Shown here: positions 17,672 through 25,619 of the stretch, piece by piece | Layout of the letters: every line of letters starts with the position of its first letter | How positions within the stretch are numbered: position 1 is the stretch's first letter | Origin: Clostridiales bacterium | Lineage (GTDB): Bacteria; Bacillota; Clostridia; Saccharofermentanales; Saccharofermentanaceae | Reading direction: 5' to 3' | Length of the DNA stretch: 64,000 bases | NCBI GenBank assembly: GCA_017551865.1 | Contig: JAFZKB010000012.1 | Span: 1-64,000 of the forward strand | Notes under the pieces: model-generated | Told to the model about the DNA's origin: nothing | Databases searched by the model: none | Seen by the model: the letters and a program-made list of their open reading frames with translations, nothing else | Position numbers and translations under genes: made by a program

Positions 17672-18577
17672 ATGAGTTTTGCAAAATCAAAAAATGACTT
17701 TTCAAAAAAGGATATGAACTTCTTTTCTGAGTTCACATCAGCTGCATCTCAGCAAATTTCGTCAGCAATCCCGGTCTTCCTGCTTCTTACTGTGATCCTT
17801 CTTGTGTTCACATTGATCGTATGGATCTATTGTGGTGTACAGGTCATGAACAAGCAGAATAAGATCAATGATCTGCGTGCTATTATGGCTTCTGCAGATT
17901 ACCAGAACCGCCTGAAGGCGAAAGACCGTTCCCAAGCAGAGGTTGAAGAGCTTCGTCAGTATCAGTACGTACTCTCCACACTTGATTCCAAGGTTTCAAA
18001 CAAAGTTGCTGCTGCTTCTTCTACTATGGCCAAGTGCAGAGAAAACCTTACGGACGACATGTACCTGACTTACTATGATGATGCAGATGGAATCGTTGAG
18101 ATCAAAGGAAACTGCAAAGGACGTGAATCCGCTTACAACTACCTTGAGAAGCTCCGCGCAACTGAACTCTTCGAGTTTATGGAGACACAGATTGTTCCTC
18201 AGGATCCGATCGAGCTTGGTTACGACAAGGATTCTCTCATGTTTGGAAGCTTTAGCTACACATTTGATTTCAAGTGCTATCTCAAGGGTCACTATTCCCT
18301 GACTTGGGCTTCCTTCCTTGACGGAACTGTTCCGACAGCACTTACAGCTCTCAACAGACAGTCCTTCAGCGCCGGCTCCGATTATAAGATCCCGGATATT
18401 GATAAACTGACGGTTGATGGCGTTAACTACAAGCTTACAAATGTTAAGATCAATGGCACAGCGGTTTCTGCTTCCCAGCTCTCTGATATTCTCAAGAATA
18501 AAGAGTTGAGCGGTAAGATTACCAGCAATATGAATGTCGAATTAATGTATGCTGTTGACAATGGAGGTGAATCCTGA
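17672..18577 (+). CDS. pilN: PilN-like pilus assembly protein, long C-terminus
   Basis: This 301-aa bitopic protein has a cytoplasmic N-terminus of about 35 residues, one membrane segment at about 36-60, a coiled-coil stretch (about 62-115) and an extracytoplasmic domain. Gene order right after pilM and before a pilO-like gene identifies it. It is much longer than proteobacterial PilN (about 200 aa), with an extra C-terminal domain from about residue 205. The canonical N-terminal PilM-binding motif is not obvious. The call rests mainly on topology and synteny. Confidence 0.75.
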   Translation: MSFAKSKNDFSKKDMNFFSEFTSAASQQISSAIPVFLLLTVILLVFTLIVWIYCGVQVMNKQNKINDLRAIMASADYQNRLKAKDRSQAEVEELRQYQYVLSTLDSKVSNKVAAASSTMAKCRENLTDDMYLTYYDDADGIVEIKGNCKGRESAYNYLEKLRATELFEFMETQIVPQDPIELGYDKDSLMFGSFSYTFDFKCYLKGHYSLTWASFLDGTVPTALTALNRQSFSAGSDYKIPDIDKLTVDGVNYKLTNVKINGTAVSASQLSDILKNKELSGKITSNMNVELMYAVDNGGES

Positions 18578-19710
18578 TGAAAAGTTCTGGCGGAAGAGAT
18601 ACTTTCCTTTTGTTCTTATTTATTCTCGTTGTTGTCAGCACGGCATGCTATTTGTTGGTAATTAAGCCGAATTTTGACAAACTCAGCGATGTAAAGCTCG
18701 AGCTTGAGCAAGTAGAACAGACAAAAGCAAAGAATGACGCAATTATTAAGCAGGCAGAAGAACTCGATGCTGAACGTGAAAAGCTGAAAGATCAGCTTCA
18801 GACACTCGAAGTGAAGCTTCTCCCGAATCTCACAACAAGTGCAATTCAGAGAAAGCTTTATCAGCACTTTGCTGATGCTCATATTCCGTTCATCGCAGAA
18901 GTAAAAAACACACCACTCGAGTATGAACTGGTTACTTTGACAGATGGTACAGTGAGCCCGAACCGTGTTAAATCTTCCCGTTATACGATCAAAGTTTCCG
19001 GTACTGACGGATGGTTGCTGACACATGACGAAGGCGACATTGTCCCTTATCAGGTTTTCTACACACAGCTTGGTATCGCTCCTGGCGACTTAAAGACCGA
19101 GAACAAGGCAGCCAAGGAATATGGTATTGATAATGTTAGCTCTTATACATCCAAAACCTATGTTGGTTACGATGAATTCCTCGCTGCTCTGAAGAGTATC
19201 GAATCTGAGAATCTCTCTTATGTGAAGATCCACGATATTCACATTGAAGATGCAGGTCAGGGTTTCTGCTACTACACTGCACAGGTTGATGTATTTGCAT
19301 ATGAGCTCGTTAACCGTATTTCTGCGGTTCCGGAACATATGACTTACATGGATTGGGTCGGCTCTAATCAAATCAAAACAGGCGGTCTCGTTGGTATTCC
19401 GAGCTACTTTGTTCTCCATTCAGATAACTACAAGGTAGATGAGAATTCCCCGCTCTACGGTCATTACCTTTCCTTCGTATCTTATGACTTCAAGGTAAAC
19501 CGTCCGTTCGCAGCATGGAATCACTGGGCATATGAGTGGAATGTTCTTGACGCTCTGATGAACGATATCGCAACATTGCCGCCGAACCTTCTCGAGCTCA
19601 ATGTTCTGTACCGTACCGGTGCTATCTCTCAGGAAGATTTCGACAAGAAAATGACTGAATTAACAAAAGTTGATGGAGATACCACTACCACAGATGATAC
19701 AAATGCTTAA
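18577..19710 (+). CDS. pilO: PilO-like pilus assembly protein, enlarged
   Basis: This 377-aa protein has a short cytoplasmic tail, one membrane segment at about 9-28, a coiled coil at about 33-75 and a large extracytoplasmic region, the PilO layout. It is about twice the usual length, with insertions and an acidic, threonine-rich tail. The start codon overlaps the pilN stop (TGATG), so translation is coupled and stoichiometry likely matched. PilN and PilO normally form a heterodimeric alignment ring. It is the last gene before a strong terminator. Confidence 0.7.
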   Translation: MKSSGGRDTFLLFLFILVVVSTACYLLVIKPNFDKLSDVKLELEQVEQTKAKNDAIIKQAEELDAEREKLKDQLQTLEVKLLPNLTTSAIQRKLYQHFADAHIPFIAEVKNTPLEYELVTLTDGTVSPNRVKSSRYTIKVSGTDGWLLTHDEGDIVPYQVFYTQLGIAPGDLKTENKAAKEYGIDNVSSYTSKTYVGYDEFLAALKSIESENLSYVKIHDIHIEDAGQGFCYYTAQVDVFAYELVNRISAVPEHMTYMDWVGSNQIKTGGLVGIPSYFVLHSDNYKVDENSPLYGHYLSFVSYDFKVNRPFAAWNHWAYEWNVLDALMNDIATLPPNLLELNVLYRTGAISQEDFDKKMTELTKVDGDTTTTDDTNA

Positions 19711-20197
19711 GTGAGTAACGTTCTCAAACAGAATTTCGATCGTTGATCAAAGAGGAGCCATCCAATAGGGTGGCTCCTCTTCTTATATCCTTTATAAATT
19801 CATATGAGTAAAGGTGAGTAATAAACTCGTTGATCGACATTAAATGTATAGATCGAAAAGAGAAACAGTTATTGATCCGTTTGATCATTTATATACAAAA
19901 AACCTCGCTGAACAGAAAACTCAGATCCGGTTCTGTGTTTTTTCTGTTCGCTCTTCACATTTTGTCACAATTGAAGCAGGTCAAGACAATTTATCTTCTT
20001 CAAAGCATATTCTTGCTTTCAGAATGTCGTTAAAACGCCACATATTCAACAATGCCAGCCATTTTGAGCTTTTCTACACTAATCTGGATTTATCAAAATT
20101 AAACTCAAACAGCCCTGGATCGGAGTGCCAGAAAGGGTGTAAAATGATGTCATAAACAATTTTTTCACAAAAATGTGAAGAAATTTCAAAATTGCTA
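19711..20197 (+). other. Intergenic region between the pilus operon and the first prepilin gene
   Basis: After the operon terminator there are about 400 AT-rich bases without a convincing gene. A 103-codon frame at 19844-20155 has no ribosome site and no recognisable motif, so I do not annotate it. Confidence 0.6.
19751..19785 (+). terminator. Terminator of the pilB-O operon
   Basis: A 13-bp stem with one G-T pair (AGAGGAGCCATCC with GGGTGGCTCCTCT), loop AATA, then a T-rich tail (TCTTATATCC). It lies 40 bp past the pilO stop. Confidence 0.85.
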
Positions 20198-20225
20198 TTG
20201 CATTTTCAGAATCACCTGCTATAAT
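20198..20225 (+). promoter_or_regulatory. Prepilin gene promoter
   Basis: TTGCAT (20198-20203), 16-bp spacer, perfect TATAAT (20220-20225). It lies 40 bp upstream of the miniature prepilin start. The same hexamers and spacing recur before the next prepilin gene. Confidence 0.8.
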
Positions 20226-20265
20226 GTAATTACAAACTCAATAAAACTTTTAGGAGGAACTTATT

Positions 20266-20466
20266 ATGAAGAAGATTCAGAAGAACAAAAAAGGTTTTAC
20301 GCTCGTTGAAATGGTACTCGTTATTGCTATCATCGTTATCCTGGCAGCAGTCGTATTCTTCTCTGTTAGCAGCTACCTCGCAAAGGCTCGTTCCGCTACA
20401 GCTAAGATCGAATCCCACAACGATGCTATCATCGACGTAACCGCAGCTATCGACGCTGAGCTCTAA
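20266..20466 (+). CDS. Miniature type IV prepilin (66 aa), candidate major pilin
   Basis: The protein has a class III prepilin signal: a lysine-rich leader ending KKG, then the cleaved-site residue F and 'TLVEMVLVIAIIVILAAVV' with Glu at mature position 5. The mature protein would be only about 57 residues: the N-terminal helix and a short polar tail with no globular domain. It has a near-consensus promoter, AGGAGG ribosome site and its own strong terminator, so it is probably highly expressed alone. This expression logic, not homology, suggests a major subunit. It is far shorter than usual pilins (130-180 aa). Confidence 0.85.
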   Translation: MKKIQKNKKGFTLVEMVLVIAIIVILAAVVFFSVSSYLAKARSATAKIESHNDAIIDVTAAIDAEL

Positions 20467-20487
20467 TATTTATTAGTTAGCTAAATT

Positions 20488-20519
20488 GAGGGGGGGCTGA
20501 ATAAGCCCCCTCTTTTTTT
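20488..20519 (+). terminator. Terminator of the 66-aa prepilin gene
   Basis: A G-rich/C-rich hairpin (GAGGGGGGCT with AGCCCCCTC) is followed by seven T. It separates this gene from the next prepilin unit. Confidence 0.9.
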
Positions 20520-20543
20520 ACGATTTGTTAACAATTTGGGTAT

Positions 20544-20571
20544 TTGCATATCACCTTTCGCGTGATATAAT
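20544..20571 (+). promoter_or_regulatory. Promoter of the second prepilin cluster
   Basis: TTGCAT (20544-20549), 16-bp spacer, TATAAT (20566-20571): identical hexamers and spacing to the promoter at 20198-20225. Confidence 0.8.
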
Positions 20572-20597
20572 GAGTTCGGTTATACTTGGAGGAAATT

Positions 20598-20813
20598 ATG
20601 AACAGAATCTATAAGTCGAAGCGTGGCTTCACTCTCGTAGAGATGATGATCGTCATTGCCATTATAGTTATGTTAGCTGCAGTTGTTGGCATTTCCATTC
20701 ATGGGTATCTGGCCAAAGGTAACAATGCATCTGCGAGTATCCATAGCAGACGGGAAAACTTCCAATCTAATAACTCAGCGAAGAATGCATCATTTGTCGC
20801 AATGGGATTTTAA
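20598..20813 (+). CDS. Miniature type IV prepilin-like protein (71 aa)
   Basis: The signal is of class III type: leader with KSKRG, then 'FTLVEMMIVIAIIVMLAAVV' with Glu at +5. After the helix only about 30 polar residues remain. An upstream in-frame TTG exists (20586), but GGAGG sits 9 nt before ATG 20598, which fixes the start. It is the first gene of a three-gene prepilin operon (15 bp to the next). The helix is close in sequence to the 66-aa prepilin, suggesting a recent paralogue or a tip/initiator subunit. The split of roles is not known. Confidence 0.8.
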   Translation: MNRIYKSKRGFTLVEMMIVIAIIVMLAAVVGISIHGYLAKGNNASASIHSRRENFQSNNSAKNASFVAMGF

Positions 20814-20827
20814 GGAGGGTTCGCAAG

Positions 20828-21337
20828 ATGTTACGTTTAAAAAAGGCGTCCAGGCGCGGTTTTACGTTGCTTGAGACTATGTTATCTGTCGCACTTCTGT
20901 TGATCGTTACCCTTATTGCTTACGAAGGTTTTATGACTACTCTCAACTATGCCGGTGATACCGCTTTAGCTGACAGAGTAAGTAATACAAATGCCGGTAA
21001 TATCTACAAAGAAATGGGCAAGCAAACAGCATCCATATCTGGAGGAGAAACTTCAACAGCTATCTTAATTGAAGGCACTGGTTATAAGAATGCTATTCAG
21101 GTTCATGCTCTTCATGAAAATGGCGGCATGTCTGTATTCTCTGCCGGTTCCGAGCTTACTGATGACTCGAATTTCTCTCATACTACAAACCGTAGCGGTT
21201 TCTATTATGTAGCTAGAAAGTGTCCTTATGACAACACAGTACTCAAATTCTTTGATGCTACTGATGATGCCGGAAACCATTATGTTGAAGGCCGTTGCAC
21301 AAAGTCTGGCTGCACATACAAGAAGAGATTTTATTAA
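20828..21337 (+). CDS. Minor prepilin-like protein with C-terminal cysteines
   Basis: This 169-aa protein has a prepilin signal (RRG, then 'FTLLETMLSVALLLIVTLIAYEG') with Glu at +5 and a globular C-terminal domain. Near the end it has three cysteines ('KCPYDN', then 'CTKSGC'), resembling part of a zinc ribbon or a disulfide. Second gene of the prepilin operon, with a GGAGG site just inside the end of the previous unit. It is likely a minor pilin or pseudopilin. No closer family was recognised. Confidence 0.75.
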   Translation: MLRLKKASRRGFTLLETMLSVALLLIVTLIAYEGFMTTLNYAGDTALADRVSNTNAGNIYKEMGKQTASISGGETSTAILIEGTGYKNAIQVHALHENGGMSVFSAGSELTDDSNFSHTTNRSGFYYVARKCPYDNTVLKFFDATDDAGNHYVEGRCTKSGCTYKKRFY

Positions 21338-21352
21338 GGAGGTGGGATCTTT

Positions 21353-21898
21353 ATGAAGAAAGTATTTAAGTCTAACAAGATCCTCCGTAGAGGTTTTACA
21401 CTCCTTGAAATGGTTCTTGTTATCGCTATCATGTTGATTATGAGTACTTACCTTTACTCCTCATTTAAGGTAGTCAACTATAGTCATCTTAAAGTTGCCG
21501 TTGTCAATGATATGCACGATTATGCTTCTCTCACATTGCATGCTATTGAGAATCACCTTTTAAATGCCACAAGTATCGGCGAGGGCCAATCTATCAAGCT
21601 TAGTGGTGACTCCTCTAAAGTCTTGATCAACGAAGTTGATGCTCTTCCGGGATTCCAGCAGTATCATGTTGGCGGAACTACAGCAAAGTGGTTTTTAACG
21701 ATGAGTTTTACGTGCGACAAGGAAAGCAAAACTGTAACTGTCGTGCTGACAATGAAGGATAATGCAGAGCCTGATTCCGGTGTGGCTTACACCGATCAGA
21801 TCACAGTTTACTGTGCTTGCTGCCGTCCTGATACATTTGACGATTATTCGGGTTCGGAGCTTGGTTTTACTACAGATCCTATCCCGTTAACGGTTTGA
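21353..21898 (+). CDS. Minor prepilin-like protein, 181 aa
   Basis: The prepilin signal is LRRG, then 'FTLLEMVLVIAIMLIMSTYLYSS' with Glu at +5; the leader is about 14 residues. A beta-rich C-terminal domain follows, with a CxCC cluster near residue 160. It is the third gene of the prepilin operon, 15 bp after the previous one, preceded by AAGGAGG. A terminator follows within 25 bp. It is probably a minor pilin that helps initiate or cap the fibre; this is inferred from context. Confidence 0.75.
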   Translation: MKKVFKSNKILRRGFTLLEMVLVIAIMLIMSTYLYSSFKVVNYSHLKVAVVNDMHDYASLTLHAIENHLLNATSIGEGQSIKLSGDSSKVLINEVDALPGFQQYHVGGTTAKWFLTMSFTCDKESKTVTVVLTMKDNAEPDSGVAYTDQITVYCACCRPDTFDDYSGSELGFTTDPIPLTV

Positions 21899-21922
21899 TC
21901 ATTTGAATTGAGTGAAACACGA

Positions 21923-21952
21923 AGAGCTGTCTGAAAAGGCAGCTCTTTTTTT
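21923..21952 (+). terminator. Terminator of the prepilin operon
   Basis: AGAGCTG (21923-21929) pairs with CAGCTCT (21940-21946), followed by a run of T to 21952. It lies 25 bp after the last prepilin stop. Confidence 0.85.
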
Positions 21953-22394
21953 GCGTTTAAACTACAGTCGATTATTTTTGGTATAAATACGTCTACCCAA
22001 GTCACAATTATATCATGTCCTCAGATTGCCCCTTATTCCGCTGTGCTTGGCTCTGGATATATCCGTTATCATTTTTACCCTCATCGCTCGCTTTGCCCCC
22101 TTCTCGCCCGAAATTTACGCACAAGGCTTTTTCATGGTTTTGATGTTATGATTATTGATCCGATGGAGATTTCTGATTGATTAATCAGATTCTTCAATTC
22201 TCCACGACAATTCAAGCAAGTGAATGTATCCTTCATAAGACGTCTCTGTGATGAATAAGATCTTTCTGCTAATTATCTCCCTTACCCATCGTATATCATT
22301 CGCTTGTACACGCTCATATATCATTGTCTTAAATGCCCTTAGAGCGCACTTCTTCGCTCGAGCGCCTAATTCTATGTATTCGGATATATAAGAA

Positions 22395-22432
22395 CCCCGG
22401 ATCATCCCTATTCGGGTGATCCAGGGCTTTTT
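22395..22432 (+). terminator. Terminator-like hairpin in the intergenic region
   Basis: CCC-x-GGATCATCC pairs with GGGTGATCC-x-GGG (one mismatch, one G-T pair), then CTTTTTG. No plus-strand gene is recognised directly upstream, since the prepilin operon is already terminated at 21952. Confidence 0.6.
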
Positions 22433-22447
22433 GATCCGCTCTGTTTT

Positions 22448-22493
22448 GTACGGATATATTTTCTGTCTTGCTGTTAATATCCGTACTCTTTTT
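22448..22493 (+). terminator. Second terminator-like hairpin
   Basis: GTACGGATAT (22448-22457) pairs perfectly with ATATCCGTAC (22477-22486) across a 19-nt loop, followed by TCTTTTT. Confidence 0.5.
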
Positions 22494-22506
22494 CGGATAA
22501 TAATTT

Positions 22507-22528
22507 GGGGGGCTCTTTCGAGCCCCCC
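22507..22528 (-). terminator. GC-rich hairpin downstream of the PilX-like gene
   Basis: A perfect 9-bp stem GGGGGGCTC/GAGCCCCCC with a 4-nt loop (GAAA on the minus strand), 34 bp after the minus-strand gene's stop. The T-run is weak on both sides, so it may be bidirectional. Confidence 0.6.
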
Positions 22529-22561
22529 TCGTTTGCTTTTCGTTCGTACACAGATTACAGA

Positions 22562-24466
22562 TTACTCATAGAAATATCTGTATGTCTCTGGAGAGTACTT
22601 TGTGATCAACGGTGTCGGCGAACCATCGTCCTCATCCATGCCCGGGCAGTAAGTCATCTTACTCGGGTCACCACCGGTGTACTTGTACTTAGCAGCTTCC
22701 CAACGTCCATAGTAGTGCGGACCATTCTCAAATACAACGGTACTTGCATCAGCGCCCTTACCTGCAAGAGAGATATAAGCATCTACTACGCTGGCCTGAA
22801 CTGCCTTAAACTGATTCTTACCAAGACCTACGATAACACATGCCGGTTTCTGTCCGGATGTCGCCTCGAGAGGTGCGGAGTAAGCCTGGTTCCAAGCTGT
22901 ACTGTTACGTGTGTCGCAGGAAAGAATACCTGTTACTTTGTTCTCCCAGTGCTTAATGGAACCCATTGTGAAGTTCGTGCCGTAACCCATTACGATAACG
23001 AGCGAGTTGCCGGAAGAATTGGATACATTGATGTGGAAAGCGTTAAATACAACACTTCCGGAGATGTAGATGCTTGTTACACCCTGAGAAAGGTCAATCG
23101 ACAAGCTACCATCATGATATTCACCATACATCTCATACTTACGGCCACCCTGAACGGTAAAGTTACCAGATCTGGTGTTGATAAGCGTTGTGCCATGAGT
23201 GTAAGCACCATAATCAGATGTCATCTGAGCACTGGTCGGAATGGTTCTTGCAGCTGCCGTTTTAAGAGCAGGATCGTTGAGATAATCACGAGCCTTGTTG
23301 TGCAGACGGGTGTAAGCTGTAAGGTCAGCACCATTAAGGGAACCACTTTCAAGAACAGTTGTAGATACAGAGTTGTTGTTTACACTACCACCATCCTTGA
23401 TGATGACGTTATTAACACCGTCGTACTGTGTTGTACGGGAAACTGTAGCTCCACTACCGGATACCAGATACTTAGTATCGTTGTGTGTGAAGGTGTAGTT
23501 CGGTGTAGACATTCTGGATCTGTAGAAGTAAGCACCACCATTATTCTGGTTGTGGGATCTCATATTGATACCACCCGGGATCTTCTCATTTCCGTTGCTG
23601 TCAACAAACGCATACTGGATGTTGTTGTTACCGTCTACCGGTACACCAAGGAAGTAGAAGTCACCGTCGCCCTTGATCCAGAAACCGTTACCGGCAGAAT
23701 CAACGTTAACACCGGCCTTCGGACCATAGAAAATAACGTCGTTGTAGTAGTATGTACCACTACCACCGGCTGCAGGACCTGTAAATACAGTCTTGTTATG
23801 GATCAATGTTTCACCGGCTCTTGTAACATATACATTACCGTGGAATACAGTATAAGATCTATCGGTTTCAACCCACAGTCTCTGAACATCAACTTCATCC
23901 GGAACAGTTTCGTCACCACATGTTACCATGTTGGCGCAAAGAGGAGTAACTGTTTCAGGCTCTTCGTAATGAAGTCTGACTTCCAGATTCTCTGTCTTTC
24001 CGTCCTGATTCGTTACGTTGATCAATGTTGAGAACTTCAGGTAGATATCCTGAGTACCGTCGTCAGCGGGTCTAACGGTCATGTACGTATAGCTCTGGCC
24101 AGTCTTTGCGAGACCAGGAGCAATCGTCTTACCGTCAGTAGCACTGGCACCATCAGCAACCTTCGTTCCGGAAGCACCTGTAATATAGTACTTGGAAGTC
24201 GGGTTACCGGCCATGTACTCAAGTCTTTCGTCCGTAAGTTCCTGAGTTTCAATGGCGTCAATAACTGCTTCAGCCGCACAGGTGAGAGTCAGTCTTTCCT
24301 GGCTTCTTTCTGTGTCCACGTAATAACGGGAACGGCTGGAGAGCGTGATCGTCATTGCAGATGAAATAAGGATAAGCGATACAGCAAAGATCATCAGAAC
24401 GAGGACAAGCATGCCGCCCTTTCTGTTGTTCATGTGATGACGCTTACCTGTATGTAAGAACTTCAT
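22562..24466 (-). CDS. Large PilX-like pilus-associated protein (634 aa)
   Basis: The N-terminus has the PilX/minor-pilin layout without a classical prepilin cleavage motif: a basic leader with RKGG, a hydrophobic helix at about 19-42 ('MLVLVLMIFAVSLILISSAM'), then 'SQERLTLTCAAEAVIDAIE', which resembles the conserved AAE segment of PilX. Residues about 150-634 form a long beta-rich extracellular region with many G/N/Y residues. Glu at +5 is absent. It is transcribed towards the prepilin genes. A role as a pilus tip or surface subunit is inferred from the N-terminus and position. Start supported by GGAGG 10 nt upstream. Confidence 0.65.
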   Translation of the reverse strand: MKFLHTGKRHHMNNRKGGMLVLVLMIFAVSLILISSAMTITLSSRSRYYVDTERSQERLTLTCAAEAVIDAIETQELTDERLEYMAGNPTSKYYITGASGTKVADGASATDGKTIAPGLAKTGQSYTYMTVRPADDGTQDIYLKFSTLINVTNQDGKTENLEVRLHYEEPETVTPLCANMVTCGDETVPDEVDVQRLWVETDRSYTVFHGNVYVTRAGETLIHNKTVFTGPAAGGSGTYYYNDVIFYGPKAGVNVDSAGNGFWIKGDGDFYFLGVPVDGNNNIQYAFVDSNGNEKIPGGINMRSHNQNNGGAYFYRSRMSTPNYTFTHNDTKYLVSGSGATVSRTTQYDGVNNVIIKDGGSVNNNSVSTTVLESGSLNGADLTAYTRLHNKARDYLNDPALKTAAARTIPTSAQMTSDYGAYTHGTTLINTRSGNFTVQGGRKYEMYGEYHDGSLSIDLSQGVTSIYISGSVVFNAFHINVSNSSGNSLVIVMGYGTNFTMGSIKHWENKVTGILSCDTRNSTAWNQAYSAPLEATSGQKPACVIVGLGKNQFKAVQASVVDAYISLAGKGADASTVVFENGPHYYGRWEAAKYKYTGGDPSKMTYCPGMDEDDGSPTPLITKYSPETYRYFYE

Positions 24467-24587
24467 CTCGTGTTGCCTCCATTTTCTGTCTAATGAATCA
24501 ATTCTTCTAAGTTACATGGTTATTGGTTATACTTAATTATCATTATATAAAGATAATTTCAAAAAGGAATACTTTTCACTGGAAAGT

Positions 24588-25619
24588 TCACATTTGTTCA
24601 CATTTCGTTTCGTTTTCACTGTCAATTTCTGGCGATTCTGCCTCCTTTTTCACTCCTTCGACTTTTTCCTGCCACTTTTCTCTTACATATCTCGCGGCAT
24701 TCCCGTTTACGAATCGGAGCTGGCCGGATCCGTAAAATTCCTGTTTCGGTGTCTTTTTTGCACGGATCTTCCCTGACATTGTACTATGTTGCGGGCATTG
24801 CCACAAGGACAAATATGTTCTTCCGGAAGAAAACCATGGAATTTCTGTCTGAAGTTTCTCATCACAGATCGGACAGCAGAGGATCTCGCCGAGTGTGGCC
24901 CGGATCGCATCCTTCTCTGATGGAAAAGCTTCGCTTCTCCATTTCTTCTGTGTCGTCAGGTTTGGATTCGAGATATATGTGCGAAGACTCGGGAACGCCT
25001 GCTCATCATCCGGGTTCTTTTCCTTAATGGAAAAATAATCGATCAGCGACTCCTGGAGGATACGCGTCTCATACCAGGCGTCTTTATCGGCGCTATGGAA
25101 ATCATCTGTCTGCGGGATCTTATAGAAGTCGACGGCATAGGCGACACTTCTCTGCTGCGATGTGTTTTCCGCCACTCTTCCGAAAAGCGGCTGGATATCT
25201 AAGAATCTTTCGTTGATCTCCGAAGTCAGTCCATGGATCTTCAGGTTGGATTTCAAAATCGAGATGTCTGAATCGCCCCAGGCGCAGAGTACGTAGTCTT
25301 CACCGCACCATTCCTGGAAAAGACTGTAAGCCTCCGGGAACGGCATGCCGCACTTAAGATCATCCGTACTCTTGTTGATGACACGGGAGACCTGGCGGTT
25401 CATGATGCGGTAATACTGTGGCCGCACTGTGATCGAAAAAGGCCGGGAAAGGACATAGTCCTTTTCGGAAAGCATCTGAAGTTTTACGGCACCGATCTCG
25501 ATGATCTCTCCAGGGAGGATCTTCGGGTCGACCGGTGACGGCATGTAAGGGATCGGCTGATTCCACTCCATGTCAAAAACGACAAACGTCATGGGGAAAA
25601 GATTGTCCTCACGGATCAT
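24588..25619 (-). CDS. DEDDh-type 3'-5' exonuclease with C-terminal zinc finger
   Basis: This 343-aa protein has a DnaQ-like exonuclease fold in residues 10-200. Motif I is 'FDMEWN' (D16, E18), motif II lies around 'CAWGDSDISIL', and motif III is 'HSADKDAWYE', the H...D pair of the DEDDh class. Residues about 248-285 carry CPIC and CPQH, a probable zinc site, followed by an acidic tail. It should degrade DNA or RNA from the 3' end; the substrate is unknown. Its ATG overlaps the stop of the upstream YfhO gene by 4 nt (ATGA), so it is the last gene of that operon. Confidence 0.8.
   Translation of the reverse strand: MIREDNLFPMTFVVFDMEWNQPIPYMPSPVDPKILPGEIIEIGAVKLQMLSEKDYVLSRPFSITVRPQYYRIMNRQVSRVINKSTDDLKCGMPFPEAYSLFQEWCGEDYVLCAWGDSDISILKSNLKIHGLTSEINERFLDIQPLFGRVAENTSQQRSVAYAVDFYKIPQTDDFHSADKDAWYETRILQESLIDYFSIKEKNPDDEQAFPSLRTYISNPNLTTQKKWRSEAFPSEKDAIRATLGEILCCPICDEKLQTEIPWFSSGRTYLSLWQCPQHSTMSGKIRAKKTPKQEFYGSGQLRFVNGNAARYVREKWQEKVEGVKKEAESPEIDSENETKCEQM

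Larger units (their letters stand above)
21899..22561 (+). other. Intergenic region with several hairpins, no clear gene
   Basis: This stretch lies between the converging prepilin operon and the PilX-like gene. It holds the prepilin terminator, a nested hairpin at 22164-22204 (outer TGGAGA/TCTCCA, inner TCTGATT/AATCAGA) and three hairpins in a row at 22395-22528. A 74-codon minus-strand frame (22181-22405) has plausible composition but no spaced ribosome site. An unannotated small RNA is possible. Confidence 0.5.

Noticed and set aside
19844-20155. 103-codon plus-strand frame upstream of the prepilin gene
   Set aside because: No ribosome site, no recognisable motif, and unusual composition; probably chance in AT-rich intergenic DNA.
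22181-22405. 74-codon minus-strand frame
   Set aside because: Composition is plausible, but its start lies inside a hairpin with AGGG only 1 nt before the ATG; not enough support.
22505-24031. 508-codon plus-strand frame opposite the PilX-like gene
   Set aside because: It is antisense to a gene with a good start, helix and domain pattern; its translation is cysteine/arginine/threonine rich and matches nothing.
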